From Microcoleaceae cyanobacterium MO_207.B10 (GTDB taxonomy: Bacteria; Cyanobacteriota; Cyanobacteriia; Cyanobacteriales; Microcoleaceae): 33,438 nucleotides of DNA. Below, piece after piece: positions 1 through 9,724 of this stretch. The DNA lies in the NCBI GenBank assembly GCA_030064835.1, contig JASJEE010000014.1, positions 1 through 33,438 on the forward strand, written 5' to 3'. Position 1 is the stretch's first letter. Each line of letters starts with the position of its first letter. The position numbers and the translations under genes were made by a program. The notes beneath the pieces are model-generated. The model saw nothing but the letters and a program-made list of their open reading frames with translations. It had not been told where the DNA came from and searched no databases.

Positions 1-391
1 AACAATTAATAATTAATAATTACCCCTTCTTAAAAGAAGGGGATTGACTAAAAGGAATTTTTTGGATTTATCCCCTTAAAATGGGAGGCTTCAAACCTGA
101 ATTGTTGAATGAATAATTAATTGACTATCAACTCTTAATTCTTAATTATTAACTATTAATTGTTAATTATTGGCTGATGCTTGAGCCAACTTAAACTATT
201 AACTATTTAATGATTTTTCTCCACTTCATTCCTTTTATAACCAGCCTTTTTCTTTGTTTTTCCATTATTTAAGCACATCCAAAACCCCACACCCAAGATT
301 GATAATATTTGTACCAAACATTTATCAAGTTGGTATTAGTGGTATCTTGTAAAGCAAAAAAAATACAATCAAATAATATACTTTTCCAGCT
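1..391. other. AT-rich repeat-bearing intergenic region
   Basis: No gene is seen here. The stretch holds a perfect hairpin at 23-42 (CCCCTTCTT/AAGAAGGGG), runs of AATTAAT-type sequence, and from about 176 onward one copy of a ~170-bp repeat that recurs near 11458-11630. The first 22 bases occur again exactly at 7645-7666. The hairpin lies about 350 bp beyond the stop of the reverse-strand gene to the right, so I do not call it that gene's terminator. Confidence 0.6.
176..345 (+). repeat. Dispersed ~170-bp direct repeat, copy A
   Basis: This aligns by eye with 11458-11630 in the same orientation. Shared blocks include ATGCTTGAG, AACCAGCCTTTTTCTTT, CCCCACACCCAA, ATTGATAATATTT and CAAACATTTATCAA, with small indels between them. 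The match is mid-length and imperfect, with no open reading frame, as expected for an old dispersed non-coding repeat. Exact borders are uncertain by roughly 10 bp. Confidence 0.6.
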
Positions 392-3300
392 TTAATTATA
401 ATTCGCTTTAGCAATTAAACTTGTTGCAGAGAGCATATCCAAAGGTCTAGAAAATAAATAACCCTGACCATACTCACACTGTAAAGCTTGTAATTGCAAA
501 AGTTGCTCAGAAGTTTCTAATCCCTCCGCCACAACATTTATCTTTAAGTTATGACACAAAGTAATAATTGAACGCACAATTTCTGTAGGGTCAATTGAAC
601 TATCATTTATCAAATTAGTAATCCCAATTCTACTTACAAATGAGCGGTCTATTTTTAAAGTATTCATCGGGAAACGATGTAGATAGCTCAAAGAAGAATA
701 TCCCGTACCAAAATCATCAATACATAACTCAATATTCCGACTCCTTAACTGAGACATTTTTTCGGTAACGGACTCGTGATTTTCTATCAAAGCACTTTCT
801 GTAATTTCTAGCTTTAAACAACTGGCATCAAGCTGAGTTTCTAACAAAATTTGGTCGATTTGTGCAATTAAATCTAGTTGAGCAAACTGCTTTACAGAAA
901 GATTAACACTCATTTTTAATGCAGTCAGATGAGGAAACTGCTGCTGCCATTGGCGTAACTGATAACAAGCTTCTCTCAACACCCATAAACCTATCGGTAT
1001 AATAAGCCCTGTTTCCTCAGCTATAGGAATAAATTCCGCCGGAGAAATTAGACCAAGTTCTGGATGTTGCCAGCGCACGAGTGCCTCAAAACCAGTAATA
1101 TTATTAGTAATGAGGGAAACTATTGGTTGATAGTAAAGAATAAACTCACAATCTTGAGAACATGGTTGATTTCTAGCAGTTTTCAGCGCCCGGCGTAGAT
1201 CATTCTCCAACTGTAGGAGTTTGAGCAGTTTCGTGTGCATAGAAGTATAGAAAACTTGGTAATTGCCTCTACCTAAGCTTTTAGCAGAGTGCATAGCAAT
1301 TTCCGCATCTCGCAAAATATGTTCTGCTGGCCCAATACTTGTAGAATTCAGAGCAATACCAATACTAGCAGTAACAAATACCTCTTTGCCATCTAAAATA
1401 ATTGGTGAAGTTAATTCCTCGTGAATACGATTTGCAATATAAGTAGCATCGCTGACTCCAGAAATATCCTCCAGCAAAATAGTAAATTCATCTGCACCCA
1501 GACGCGCTACTGTATCTCCAGCTCGCAAAGATGTTTTTAGCACTTCAGCAATTGCAATAATTAGTTTGTCACCAACATCATGACCAAGACTATCATTCAC
1601 CACTTTAAATCTGTCAAGGTCTAGAAACAGCACTGCAAATAAGAGAGTTGTTCGACGTTCAGCATATTTAATAGTTTGCTCCAGACGATCCATAAATAAG
1701 ATTCGGTTAGGTAGACGAGTCAGTGGGTCATGCAGTGCATCATGCTGCAACTGTTCCTCCACTTGCTTACGTTGGGTAATATTGTGACTGTTAACAATAA
1801 TACCTTCCACTGCTGGATCATCTAAAAGGTTTGTAACTACACTTTCGAGGAAGCACCAATGACCTTGAAGATGCTTAACTCGGTACTCAATAGCAGGCTG
1901 AATTATACCAGGGTTTTCAATCGCTTTATTGATAGTGTCAGTAACTAATGGTAAATCGTCCAAATGAACTAACTCAAAAATGCTACGACCAACTGCTCTT
2001 TCTGGTATATATCCCAAGATTCTTCTCAATGATGGACTCACATAACGAGCAATTCCCTGAGCATCAACAATCAATATTATATCTGTGGCATTTTCAATCA
2101 AAGCGCGAAACCTACGTTCATTATCGCGTAAAGCTTGTTCCGCCTGTTTGCGCTCAGTGATATTGCGGATAATTGCAATCATCACTACAAGTTGCTCTTG
2201 ACTCGCAATAGCAGTCTCCTCAGCTTGGTTATACTTTGTAATATCTGTATCTGTTCCCATCATCTTAATCCCTTTTTCTTGACTATCCCGAATAGCAACT
2301 CCACGACAGATAAACCATCGGTAGCTACCATCCTTATTTTGCATCCGATGTTCAATTTCATACTTAGGTTTCAATCCCGCCAAATGATCATTTATCGCTC
2401 CCATTACCTGCTCTCTATCACTTCGATGCACTAGCTGAGTCCAATCATCCACAATATCTTCATCCTCGTAACCAAGAATTGTTTTCAAAATGGGATCTAG
2501 ATAGATTTCATTAGTTTCTAAGTTCCACTCCCAGATTCCCACATTACCTGCTTCTACAGCTAGAGCATAACGTTCTTGACTTTGACGTACTTCTTTTTCT
2601 ACTCCCTCGTGTTGTCCGATTTCTGCATTAGCTTTTTCATAGAGATCGGCTTGATGAATAGCAATAGCACAATGATCAGCAATTGCTTTTAGTAGGGACA
2701 ATTCACTTTCAGTCCATGCTCTTTTTTGATCGCATTCATGGATAACAATTCCACCCAGGTATATATCCTGATACAACAATGGTGTAATTAAAAGTGAGAC
2801 CACTTGAAACCTATTGAGAGTTTCTTTAACTTGAGGTAATAATGTAGAATCTGATTCATAGATACTTACCTGATCTCCTCTCACCAATGATTCATAATAA
2901 TATTCATCGACATCGTAACAATCCCATACTAAATTTTTACATTCAACCGTAGCATCACTTACATAACACAAATTCATTTGGTTATCAGCATTCGCTCTCA
3001 CAATTAAACATCGACTAACTTTCAGAAATTCATTTAATTGCTCCACAGTTTTTTCTAAGATTTTGTTTAGTAATAAACTATGGAGCATATCTTGAATAAT
3101 TGCTTCTTGTTGAACTTGCTGTTCTAATTTAGTAATAGTAATTTGTTGTTCTTTTTTGAATTTATACTCAGCGATTACCTGCTCCAAAATTATTGTTATA
3201 ATCAACAATCTATCTTTCAAAAGATAATCATTAATTCCAGCTTTTAAACATTCAAAAGCTGTTTGTTCCTGTAAATAGTCTGTGACTAAAATTAAAGGGA

Positions 3301-3556
3301 TTTCTGGCCCAGATTGTTTGAGTAATTCCAGTACCTGGAGTGCATCAAAATCAACTAGATGATAATCTGACAAAACTGCATCATAGATATTGTTTGTGAA
3401 TAATTGTTGGTAATTTAGATAACTATCTGTAATATCGTAAGTAAATTTTCCATCATATGACTTGAAAGTCCTGACTATCAGTTCTACATCTTCTAGAATT
3501 AATAAATGTAGTCCAGATTTAGGTGTAGGTACAAGTTGAGTTTCTAGCTCTGCCAT
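392..3556 (-). CDS. REC-GAF-PAS-PAS-GGDEF-EAL cyclic-di-GMP signalling protein
   Basis: A soluble multidomain signalling protein that should make and/or degrade cyclic-di-GMP. Numbering is from a TTG codon six residues upstream (3574). The receiver domain spans ~22-135, with phosphoacceptor Asp70, Thr98 and Lys120. Then come a coiled segment, a GAF-like domain (~165-310), PAS/PAC (~330-447), PAS/PAC (~485-602), GGDEF (~612-775) and EAL (~808-1045). The cyclase signature reads GADEF (693-697) instead of GGDEF, so cyclase activity is uncertain. The phosphodiesterase side looks intact: EAL at 830-832, DDFGTGYSS at 953-961 and AEGLE at 1016-1020. Residues ~452-478 resemble the start of one PAS joined straight to the end of a PAC motif, suggesting a deleted third PAS. 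I prefer the ATG at 3556 because TTG has no visible ribosome site, but ATG lacks a strong one too. It is transcribed away from its neighbour. Confidence 0.93.
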   Translation of the reverse strand: MAELETQLVPTPKSGLHLLILEDVELIVRTFKSYDGKFTYDITDSYLNYQQLFTNNIYDAVLSDYHLVDFDALQVLELLKQSGPEIPLILVTDYLQEQTAFECLKAGINDYLLKDRLLIITIILEQVIAEYKFKKEQQITITKLEQQVQQEAIIQDMLHSLLLNKILEKTVEQLNEFLKVSRCLIVRANADNQMNLCYVSDATVECKNLVWDCYDVDEYYYESLVRGDQVSIYESDSTLLPQVKETLNRFQVVSLLITPLLYQDIYLGGIVIHECDQKRAWTESELSLLKAIADHCAIAIHQADLYEKANAEIGQHEGVEKEVRQSQERYALAVEAGNVGIWEWNLETNEIYLDPILKTILGYEDEDIVDDWTQLVHRSDREQVMGAINDHLAGLKPKYEIEHRMQNKDGSYRWFICRGVAIRDSQEKGIKMMGTDTDITKYNQAEETAIASQEQLVVMIAIIRNITERKQAEQALRDNERRFRALIENATDIILIVDAQGIARYVSPSLRRILGYIPERAVGRSIFELVHLDDLPLVTDTINKAIENPGIIQPAIEYRVKHLQGHWCFLESVVTNLLDDPAVEGIIVNSHNITQRKQVEEQLQHDALHDPLTRLPNRILFMDRLEQTIKYAERRTTLLFAVLFLDLDRFKVVNDSLGHDVGDKLIIAIAEVLKTSLRAGDTVARLGADEFTILLEDISGVSDATYIANRIHEELTSPIILDGKEVFVTASIGIALNSTSIGPAEHILRDAEIAMHSAKSLGRGNYQVFYTSMHTKLLKLLQLENDLRRALKTARNQPCSQDCEFILYYQPIVSLITNNITGFEALVRWQHPELGLISPAEFIPIAEETGLIIPIGLWVLREACYQLRQWQQQFPHLTALKMSVNLSVKQFAQLDLIAQIDQILLETQLDASCLKLEITESALIENHESVTEKMSQLRSRNIELCIDDFGTGYSSLSYLHRFPMNTLKIDRSFVSRIGITNLINDSSIDPTEIVRSIITLCHNLKINVVAEGLETSEQLLQLQALQCEYGQGYLFSRPLDMLSATSLIAKANYN

Positions 3557-4129
3557 ATAAAAGGAAGTTAACAAATTAAGGGGAATTTATGTCAGCTATT
3601 ATAATCTATGTTTTCTTTAACATAAACTCTGAAATCTCTCAAATGTATCAAAATAAAGAGATAGAGAGGTTGTAAAAATACGGAGTTACTGACATAGGTA
3701 TATTGTGATTGAGAAGTTATACCCATACAGAGTAACTTATATTATATTCTGATTGTTAACATAAATACTTTTTTTTGAATACAGAGAAGAGAAAATATCA
3801 ATTGAAAGTATTTGAATTAAGGTTGAATTTTAGCTAACAATCATTGGAGTAAGTCCAATAGTTAATTAAGATTTTAATTGAGCTTTGAAAAATGACATCA
3901 CATCATTAATACTTAAGGTTGTCAATAGTCAATAGTAGTATATGTCCAACTATTAGATAATTAAGCTCTACAAGTCCAATGTCCCCTAATCAAGGCCAAT
4001 CATTAGGTTAGGTGGATACATAAATAGGCTAAGAAAATGATATATTTGCTAAACTAGAATAGAAATAAAAAGTTGAAATATCAAAATTACCTTCGTGTAA
4101 AAGTTGCGGATAAATCAAGAGTGTATAAA
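3557..4129. other. Intergenic region between divergent genes
   Basis: About 570 bp of AT-rich DNA between the reverse-strand signalling gene and the forward protease gene. It should hold promoters for both. I see no confident -35/-10 pair, no strong hairpin and no plausible gene. Confidence 0.5.
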
Positions 4130-5866
4130 ATGAATTTTCACAGAAAAATACCCACAATTATCATTAGTAATTTGCTAAATTTAAGTATAGTTACTTTCCC
4201 AATTTCTCTATTTACAGTGAGTACAATTATCTCACTCATAACACCTCAAATATGTTTAGGATTAACAGAATCAGAAGTTAACAAAATAGCCGGAGAAATT
4301 ACAGTGAGAATTGACGGACCGAACAGAGGCGGTTCAGGAGTAATAATAGAAAAACAAGGTAATACATATTACACACTCACAAACTGGCACGTTGTCAATA
4401 AAGTAGGAGATTATCAAGTCCGCACACCCGATGGCAAACTGCACCCAGTTTACTATACTTTGATCAAACAAGTGCCAGGAATAGATTTAGCGATCGTACC
4501 CTTTACTAGCACTCAAAACTATCCCATTGCTGAAAAGGGAAACCCCTCCGAATTAGTTCAGGGAAACAGTGTATTTGTCGGTGGTTGGCCTCGTTCTGGC
4601 AGCAACCTCCAGCAACGAATTTTTCTGAGTACACCAGGAGTAGTCAGAGGTCGTCAGCAACCCATGAGTGGGTATACTTTGCTCTATGATAATTTAGTCA
4701 GAGCTGGTATGAGTGGGGGTCCTGTGTTAGACGCAGAAGGTCGCCTAGTAGCTATTAATGGTATTGTCAAATTGCAAGAAAATTCTGATATCATCGTTTC
4801 TGGAGGCATTGAAATAGATACTTTTTGGCAATGGCGACAGCAAGTTTCGTTGCCAGAAGTTCCCACACAACCCCAAACTGCTGAAACTCCCACTACTGAA
4901 AATGCTATAACCGAACCTGTTGCTGCAAATATCCCCAGAAATCAGGGTGTATCAGAAACGGTAATGAATTTTTCTTTAGCTAGAGCGATCGCTTCCGATA
5001 TTAGTGGGGTAGTAAGCTCGGTAGTTGCTTTAAAGTCGAAAATAGTTGCTGGTAGCACTAATGGCATGATTTACCTGTGGAATCTGGGTAACGGCGAAGC
5101 GATCGCTACTTGGCAAGGTCATGCAGAATCAGTCAATTCAGTGGCGGTGACTCCAGATGAGCAGCTAGTAGTGAGTGCTAGCGATGACAAAAGCATCAAA
5201 ATTTGGAAATTGCCTCAAAGTAAAAATACCACAGAAATCACTCTTGTACGAACTTTAACAGGACATTCCGATGTAGTAGATACAGTAGCGATCGCTCCTA
5301 ATGGTCAGATTTTAGCTAGTGGCAGTTGGGATGGCACAATTAAAGTTTGGAATTTGGCTAGCGGGGAGTTACTGCGAACCTTAGAAGGACATTCAGGAGT
5401 GGTAAATGCAGTAGCCATCAGTCCGGATGGGCAATTACTGGCTAGTGGGAGCAAGGATAATACTATTAAACTATGGAATCTGCAAACAGGTCAACTAGTG
5501 CGTAATATTGATACGAATTCACTATCAGTTTTGTCTGTAGTTTTTAGTCCTGACAGACAAATATTAGCTAGTGGTAGTAGCGATGGCAGTATTAATATTT
5601 GGCAGTTAGAAACAGGAAAATTACTCCGTAGTTTGCAGGGACATTTGGATGGTGTTTGGTCGATAGCGATCGCTCCGGACGGCAAAACTCTGATCAGTGG
5701 AAGTTGGGATCAAACAATAAAATTTTGGGATATGAGTACAAGTGAGTTAAAGGGTAGTCTGGGCGGACATTCAGCTTATATTAGTTCAGTTGCCATTAGT
5801 CCAGATGGTCAAACCATAGTCAGCGGTGGTTGGGATCGGAAGATTAATATTTGGAGTATTCCTTAA
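4130..5866 (+). CDS. Secreted trypsin-like serine protease fused to WD40 propeller
   Basis: Predicted exported serine protease with a protein-binding platform. From the ATG at 4130 it is 578 residues. An in-frame TTG at 4073 would add 19 residues but puts a charged stretch before the signal peptide, so I chose ATG. A signal peptide or anchor covers ~1-45. The chymotrypsin-fold protease domain (~50-235) shows a readable triad: His87 (TNWHVV), Asp119 (GIDLAI) and Ser195 (GMSGGP). A Pro/Thr/Glu-rich linker (~240-275) leads to seven WD40 repeats (~290-578), each ending in a xxW or IW strand; seven make one closed propeller. HIP1 octamers occur inside the gene. The protease-WD40 arrangement is seen in filamentous cyanobacteria; substrates are unknown. 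It stands alone, without operon partners. Confidence 0.9.
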   Translation: MNFHRKIPTIIISNLLNLSIVTFPISLFTVSTIISLITPQICLGLTESEVNKIAGEITVRIDGPNRGGSGVIIEKQGNTYYTLTNWHVVNKVGDYQVRTPDGKLHPVYYTLIKQVPGIDLAIVPFTSTQNYPIAEKGNPSELVQGNSVFVGGWPRSGSNLQQRIFLSTPGVVRGRQQPMSGYTLLYDNLVRAGMSGGPVLDAEGRLVAINGIVKLQENSDIIVSGGIEIDTFWQWRQQVSLPEVPTQPQTAETPTTENAITEPVAANIPRNQGVSETVMNFSLARAIASDISGVVSSVVALKSKIVAGSTNGMIYLWNLGNGEAIATWQGHAESVNSVAVTPDEQLVVSASDDKSIKIWKLPQSKNTTEITLVRTLTGHSDVVDTVAIAPNGQILASGSWDGTIKVWNLASGELLRTLEGHSGVVNAVAISPDGQLLASGSKDNTIKLWNLQTGQLVRNIDTNSLSVLSVVFSPDRQILASGSSDGSINIWQLETGKLLRSLQGHLDGVWSIAIAPDGKTLISGSWDQTIKFWDMSTSELKGSLGGHSAYISSVAISPDGQTIVSGGWDRKINIWSIP

Positions 5867-6135
5867 CTAAAAGCATATTTACTTCAAAAGTCGTGGTTAA
5901 AACTGAGTAAAGGAACTTAAGGCAGATCAGATAATTCTTACTTTTTCACTCAATTTTTATTGTGCTAACATAGGAATATTGCATTTATGATTATCCTAGA
6001 TGTCAATAATTGGGCAAATAAATTAAAATTCTATAAATTCAAATTATAATTCCGAAAATTAAGGTAATTTTATTTGGAAATAAAACCAGATATTACCCTA
6101 GTCAACAAATCATAGTATTTCAGGAGTAGTTATTA

Positions 6136-7629
6136 ATGAAAAGAACCTCTAGGTACTGGATTATATCTTTATTATTAGGCTTAATTGTCTGGTTAGGATT
6201 ACCAAGTTGTAGTTATGCTGATAGTCAACTTATTAATTCTACCGAGCAAATTACCCATGTTCTAAATCGTCTGAGTTTTGGTCCTGCACCTGGAGATATA
6301 GAAAGAGTAAAATCAATGGGTGTAGAAACTTATATTCAATCTCAACTGCATCCAGAAACCATTTCAGAATCCCCAAAATTAACACAAAAACTTGCTCAAT
6401 TAAAAACCCTAAATTTAACACCTGTACAAATATTTAATGACTACGGCCCATTACCTCCGAAACAACAACAAAAACTGACACAAAAAGAAAAAAGAGCCAT
6501 AAATAGGCTAATGAATAAAGTAGTACAAGAAACCAAACAATCACGTTTACTCCAAGCAATATCTAGTAATAAACAACTCCAAGAAGTAATGGTAGATTTT
6601 TGGTTTAATCACTTTAATATTAGTATTAAAAAAGGACGAGTAACTCGGCTGTGGCTAGGTACTTATGAACGAGACGCAATTAGACCCTATGTTCTTGGTA
6701 ATTTTCGAGATTTATTAGGAGCAACAGCCCACCATCCAGCCATGTTATTTTATTTAGATAATTGGTTAAATACTGCTCCTGGTAGTAAAGGAAGTCGAGG
6801 TAGATTTAAAGGTTTAAATGAAAACTATGCCCGCGAACTTATGGAACTTCATACTCTCGGTGTAGATGGAGGTTATAAACAAGAGGATATTGTGACTTTA
6901 GCCAGAATTTTTACTGGTTGGGGAATTATACGTCGTCGTGGCGATGGCAGTGGATTTAACTTTTATGCTAACCGCCATGATAATAGTGACAAAATATTCT
7001 TAGGAGTTCCCATCAAAGGTGGTGGAATAGCAGAGGGAGAAAAAGCATTAGATATTTTGGTAAATCATCCATCTACTGCACGTTATCTTAGCTATAAATT
7101 AGCTCAATATTTTCTAGCTGATAGCCCTCCAGAAACTTTAGTTAATCGCTTAACAAAACGCTTTCAAGAAACTAACGGTAATATTCGTTTTGTCTTAGGA
7201 ACTTTATTTGACAGTCCGGAATTTTGGGATACAAATTATTATCACAGCAAATTTAAAACTCCCTATCAATATATTATTTCTGCAGCCAGAGCAACAGGCA
7301 CAGATAATCCTAGATTTGGTAGAATTAATGGAATGTTAAATCAATTAGGAATGCCTCTATTTGGATGTGTTACTCCCGATGGTTATAAAAATACTAAAGA
7401 AGCATGGTTAAATCCAGATGGTATGATGCGAAGAATTAGCTTTGCTACACCAATTTCCCGTGGAGGTTTAAGTCAAGGTAAATCTAAAAATAATCGTGTA
7501 GAATCAGCACAGCTTATGGCTACTTTGGGAAATAATTTATCTCCTAAAACTAGAGAGATAGTCGCAAATAGTCCTAACAATTTACAGCCAGCATTAATTT
7601 TAGGAAGTCCGGAAATGATGCAAAGGTAA
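6136..7629 (+). CDS. DUF1800 domain-containing exported protein
   Basis: A 497-residue DUF1800-family protein of unknown biochemical function. The ATG is preceded by AGGAG (6122-6126) at 9-nt spacing. The N-terminus is a typical export signal: basic MKR, a hydrophobic core at 10-22, then LPSC with Cys25 and SYAD. It is either a lipoprotein with a slightly unusual lipobox (Pro at -2) or cut after SYA. Family hallmarks include the HVLNRLSFG start of the mature part, DFWFNHFNI near 155, the NYARELMELHTLG segment around 235, and FTGWGI. The next gene encodes a DUF1501 protein, and this pairing is common in bacteria, implying one exported complex or pathway. The 243-bp gap leaves open whether they share a transcript. 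Confidence 0.9.
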   Translation: MKRTSRYWIISLLLGLIVWLGLPSCSYADSQLINSTEQITHVLNRLSFGPAPGDIERVKSMGVETYIQSQLHPETISESPKLTQKLAQLKTLNLTPVQIFNDYGPLPPKQQQKLTQKEKRAINRLMNKVVQETKQSRLLQAISSNKQLQEVMVDFWFNHFNISIKKGRVTRLWLGTYERDAIRPYVLGNFRDLLGATAHHPAMLFYLDNWLNTAPGSKGSRGRFKGLNENYARELMELHTLGVDGGYKQEDIVTLARIFTGWGIIRRRGDGSGFNFYANRHDNSDKIFLGVPIKGGGIAEGEKALDILVNHPSTARYLSYKLAQYFLADSPPETLVNRLTKRFQETNGNIRFVLGTLFDSPEFWDTNYYHSKFKTPYQYIISAARATGTDNPRFGRINGMLNQLGMPLFGCVTPDGYKNTKEAWLNPDGMMRRISFATPISRGGLSQGKSKNNRVESAQLMATLGNNLSPKTREIVANSPNNLQPALILGSPEMMQR

Positions 7630-7872
7630 GTCATGTCATTAATTAACAATTAATAATTAATAATTAACAATTGCTTCGTTAGTTTTTTTTACTAGAAGAG
7701 GAGTCAGGAAATGGAGAAAAGGCATAAGGGAATGCTGACCAAGCAGGTTGAAAAATAAATATCAAATATCCATCCCACACTTCCCTCTTTCTTTTTAAGA
7801 TGACGGTAAGATTTTTTCACGCCTGGTATTAACTGGTTCTTACTAACAAATATTCAAAATTTTGGAGACACT
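7630..7872. other. Short intergenic region with AT-rich repeat
   Basis: Contains the 22-mer AACAATTAATAATTAATAAT+TA at 7645-7666, identical to bases 1-22 of the window, and a ribosome site (GGAG, 7864-7867) for the following gene. No terminator-like hairpin was found between the two DUF genes. Confidence 0.5.
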
Positions 7873-9099
7873 ATGAAAAGACGTAAATTTTTACAACTAG
7901 CTAGCTTATTATCAGCTTCCGGAATTATCTCTGTTGGTAGTCATGGTTGGGTAGCAAAGGGATTAGCCCAGACCAATAACCGGAAACGATTAATAGTTGT
8001 TTTTCTCAGAGGTGGAGTAGATGGATTAAACATAGTAGTACCCCATCAAGAAGAAAATTATTATGACGCACGACCAAAAATTGCTATTCCAGTTCCAGGA
8101 GAAGCAGATGGAGTTATCAACTTAGACGACCAATTTGGCTTACATCCAGCCTTAGCTGATATTATGCCCCTATGGAAAAATCGTAGTTTAGCTTTTGTTC
8201 ACGCCTGTGGTTTAAATAACGACACTCGCTCCCATTTTGATGCTCAATACTACATGGAAACAGGAGTTCCCGGTAATAAAAAAACAACCGATGGTTGGAT
8301 GAATAGACTGTTGGGAAATCTCCCCAAAGATAAACCCACTCAAGCAGTAAATTTAGGAGATACACCACCACGCATTCTCGTAGGTGAAATGCCAGTTGCT
8401 AGTCTTCCCACTGGCAGAAAATCAAGTCGTCGTTTACCTATAGACCGCCCCCAAATTAATCAAGCATTTGATAACCTTTATACTGGCAATGATGAACTCA
8501 GTCGAGTTTACCAGGAAGGTCGCCAGGCACGAGATTTATTGCTCGCTGACTTAGAAAAAGAAATGGAAGAAGCTTCTGGTGGCGCACCTCCTCCAAGGGG
8601 TTTTGCTGGTGATGCCAAAAATTTAGCTCAAATTATGGTGGGAGATTCAAAAACTCAGTTAGGATTTCTGGCTCTCGGCGGTTGGGATACTCACGTTAAT
8701 CAGGGAAATAGTCAAGGTCCTTTGGCTAGAAAGTTAAAGCCTTTAGGAGAGGGTTTAGCTACTTTAGTTCAAGAATTAGGCCCCTTGTACTCAGATACAA
8801 TGATTTTGGTAATGTCAGAGTTTGGTCGCACTGTTAAAGAAAATGGTAATGGTGGTACCGATCACGGACATGGAAATGTGATGTGGGTTTTAGGCGGTGA
8901 TGTGCGTGGGGGTCAGGTTTATGGAGAATGGCCAGGTTTAGATGAGTCGGAATTGTATCAAAAACGTGATTTAGCTGTAACGACTGATTTTCGAGATGCG
9001 ATCGCTACTGTTTTAGAGGGGCATTTAGGTGTTAATCAAAATCAATTAGCTCAAATTTTTCCGGGTAATTCTCCTTATCAACGTTTAGCATTACTCTAA
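7873..9099 (+). CDS. DUF1501 domain-containing protein with twin-arginine signal
   Basis: A 408-residue DUF1501 protein, a family related to the alkaline phosphatase/sulfatase fold whose reaction is unproven. Residues 1-33 form a likely twin-arginine signal (RRKFLQ at 3-8, hydrophobic stretch, cleavage near GLAQ), so it would be exported folded. Family features follow: VVFLRGGVDGLNIVVP (~42-57), HACGLNNDTRSHFDAQ (~109-125), LGGWDTHVNQG (~268-278), a segment ending SEFGRTVKENG (~315) and GTDHGHGNVMWVLGG (~329-343). The His/Asp-rich segments could bind metal. GGAG lies 5 nt before the ATG. It follows the DUF1800 gene on the same strand, and the two probably act together. No obvious hairpin terminator follows. 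Confidence 0.92.
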   Translation: MKRRKFLQLASLLSASGIISVGSHGWVAKGLAQTNNRKRLIVVFLRGGVDGLNIVVPHQEENYYDARPKIAIPVPGEADGVINLDDQFGLHPALADIMPLWKNRSLAFVHACGLNNDTRSHFDAQYYMETGVPGNKKTTDGWMNRLLGNLPKDKPTQAVNLGDTPPRILVGEMPVASLPTGRKSSRRLPIDRPQINQAFDNLYTGNDELSRVYQEGRQARDLLLADLEKEMEEASGGAPPPRGFAGDAKNLAQIMVGDSKTQLGFLALGGWDTHVNQGNSQGPLARKLKPLGEGLATLVQELGPLYSDTMILVMSEFGRTVKENGNGGTDHGHGNVMWVLGGDVRGGQVYGEWPGLDESELYQKRDLAVTTDFRDAIATVLEGHLGVNQNQLAQIFPGNSPYQRLALL

Positions 9100-9237
9100 C
9101 ATTTAAGGGTAAGTATTCAGCATTCTTATTTTGTTGAATTTGAAGCAGGAATTAGGATTTAGGTAGTGCGAGAATTCAAAGTCTGGGTAAAAGTGGACAT
9201 CATCAGCTAACTTTAACTATTTAGGTTGATTTTTATT

Positions 9238-9312
9238 GCTGGCAAGCGTAGCATCCCGCAGGGAAGCGTTGACGGCTAATAGCTGTTTGCGTAGCATTCC
9301 GCAGGAAAGGAA
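9238..9312. repeat. GCGTAGC...CCGCAGG(G/A)AA dispersed repeat, two units
   Basis: Two related units, GCGTAGCATCCCGCAGGGAA and GCGTAGCATTCCGCAGGAAA, separated by a TTGACGGCTAATAGCTG-type spacer. The same words return in shorter or inverted form at ~10967-11016 and ~11128-11178. Such short dispersed repeats are common in filamentous cyanobacterial genomes. Confidence 0.6.
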
Positions 9313-9541
9313 ATGCTGATCATTTAAGGTAGGTTTGAAATAAGTAGCAAATAAATATACTTTCAGATTATTTTGCCGGGGTTGATGTAATATTATCTGA
9401 ATATTATATTTACTCCGGTTTCTATTTTTAAATAATCTGAAGTCCCTCATCAAGCAGATTTATTAACATAATTTAACTTTCCCACAACTATCAAACTAGA
9501 AATCCAGTTTTTAATTTTAAGACAAACATAATAGAAATTTA

Positions 9542-9569
9542 TTGACATACTATATATACTGAATATACT
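9542..9569 (+). promoter_or_regulatory. Candidate sigma-70-type promoter of sensor kinase gene
   Basis: A perfect -35 word TTGACA (9542-9547) is followed after 16 bp by TATACT (9564-9569). It points at the sensor kinase gene starting at 9725 and would give a leader of about 145 nt. This rests on motif match only. Confidence 0.4.
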
Positions 9570-9724
9570 AATCAGGTTGACTGAGTAAGAGAAATATTAT
9601 AATTATGTACCAATTTTTGCTATAAAACCAACCTCTAAGTTTTGACACAATAGCTTTTTTATGTTAGCTTCGTTGATTATCCCTAAAGCTAGCCAATTAA
9701 AAATATATCAAAGCCCACCACAAA

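Larger units (their letters stand above)
9100..9724. other. Repeat-bearing intergenic region
   Basis: About 625 bp. The left half holds a cyanobacterial GCGTAGC/CCGCAGG repeat cluster (9238-9312). The right half holds a promoter-like pair (9542-9569). A 78-codon reverse frame over 9217-9453 runs across the repeat cluster and is not credible as a gene. Confidence 0.55.

Noticed and set aside
9217-9453. 78-codon reverse frame
   Set aside because: It runs through the GCGTAGC/CCGCAGG repeat cluster, has no ribosome site and no recognisable domain.
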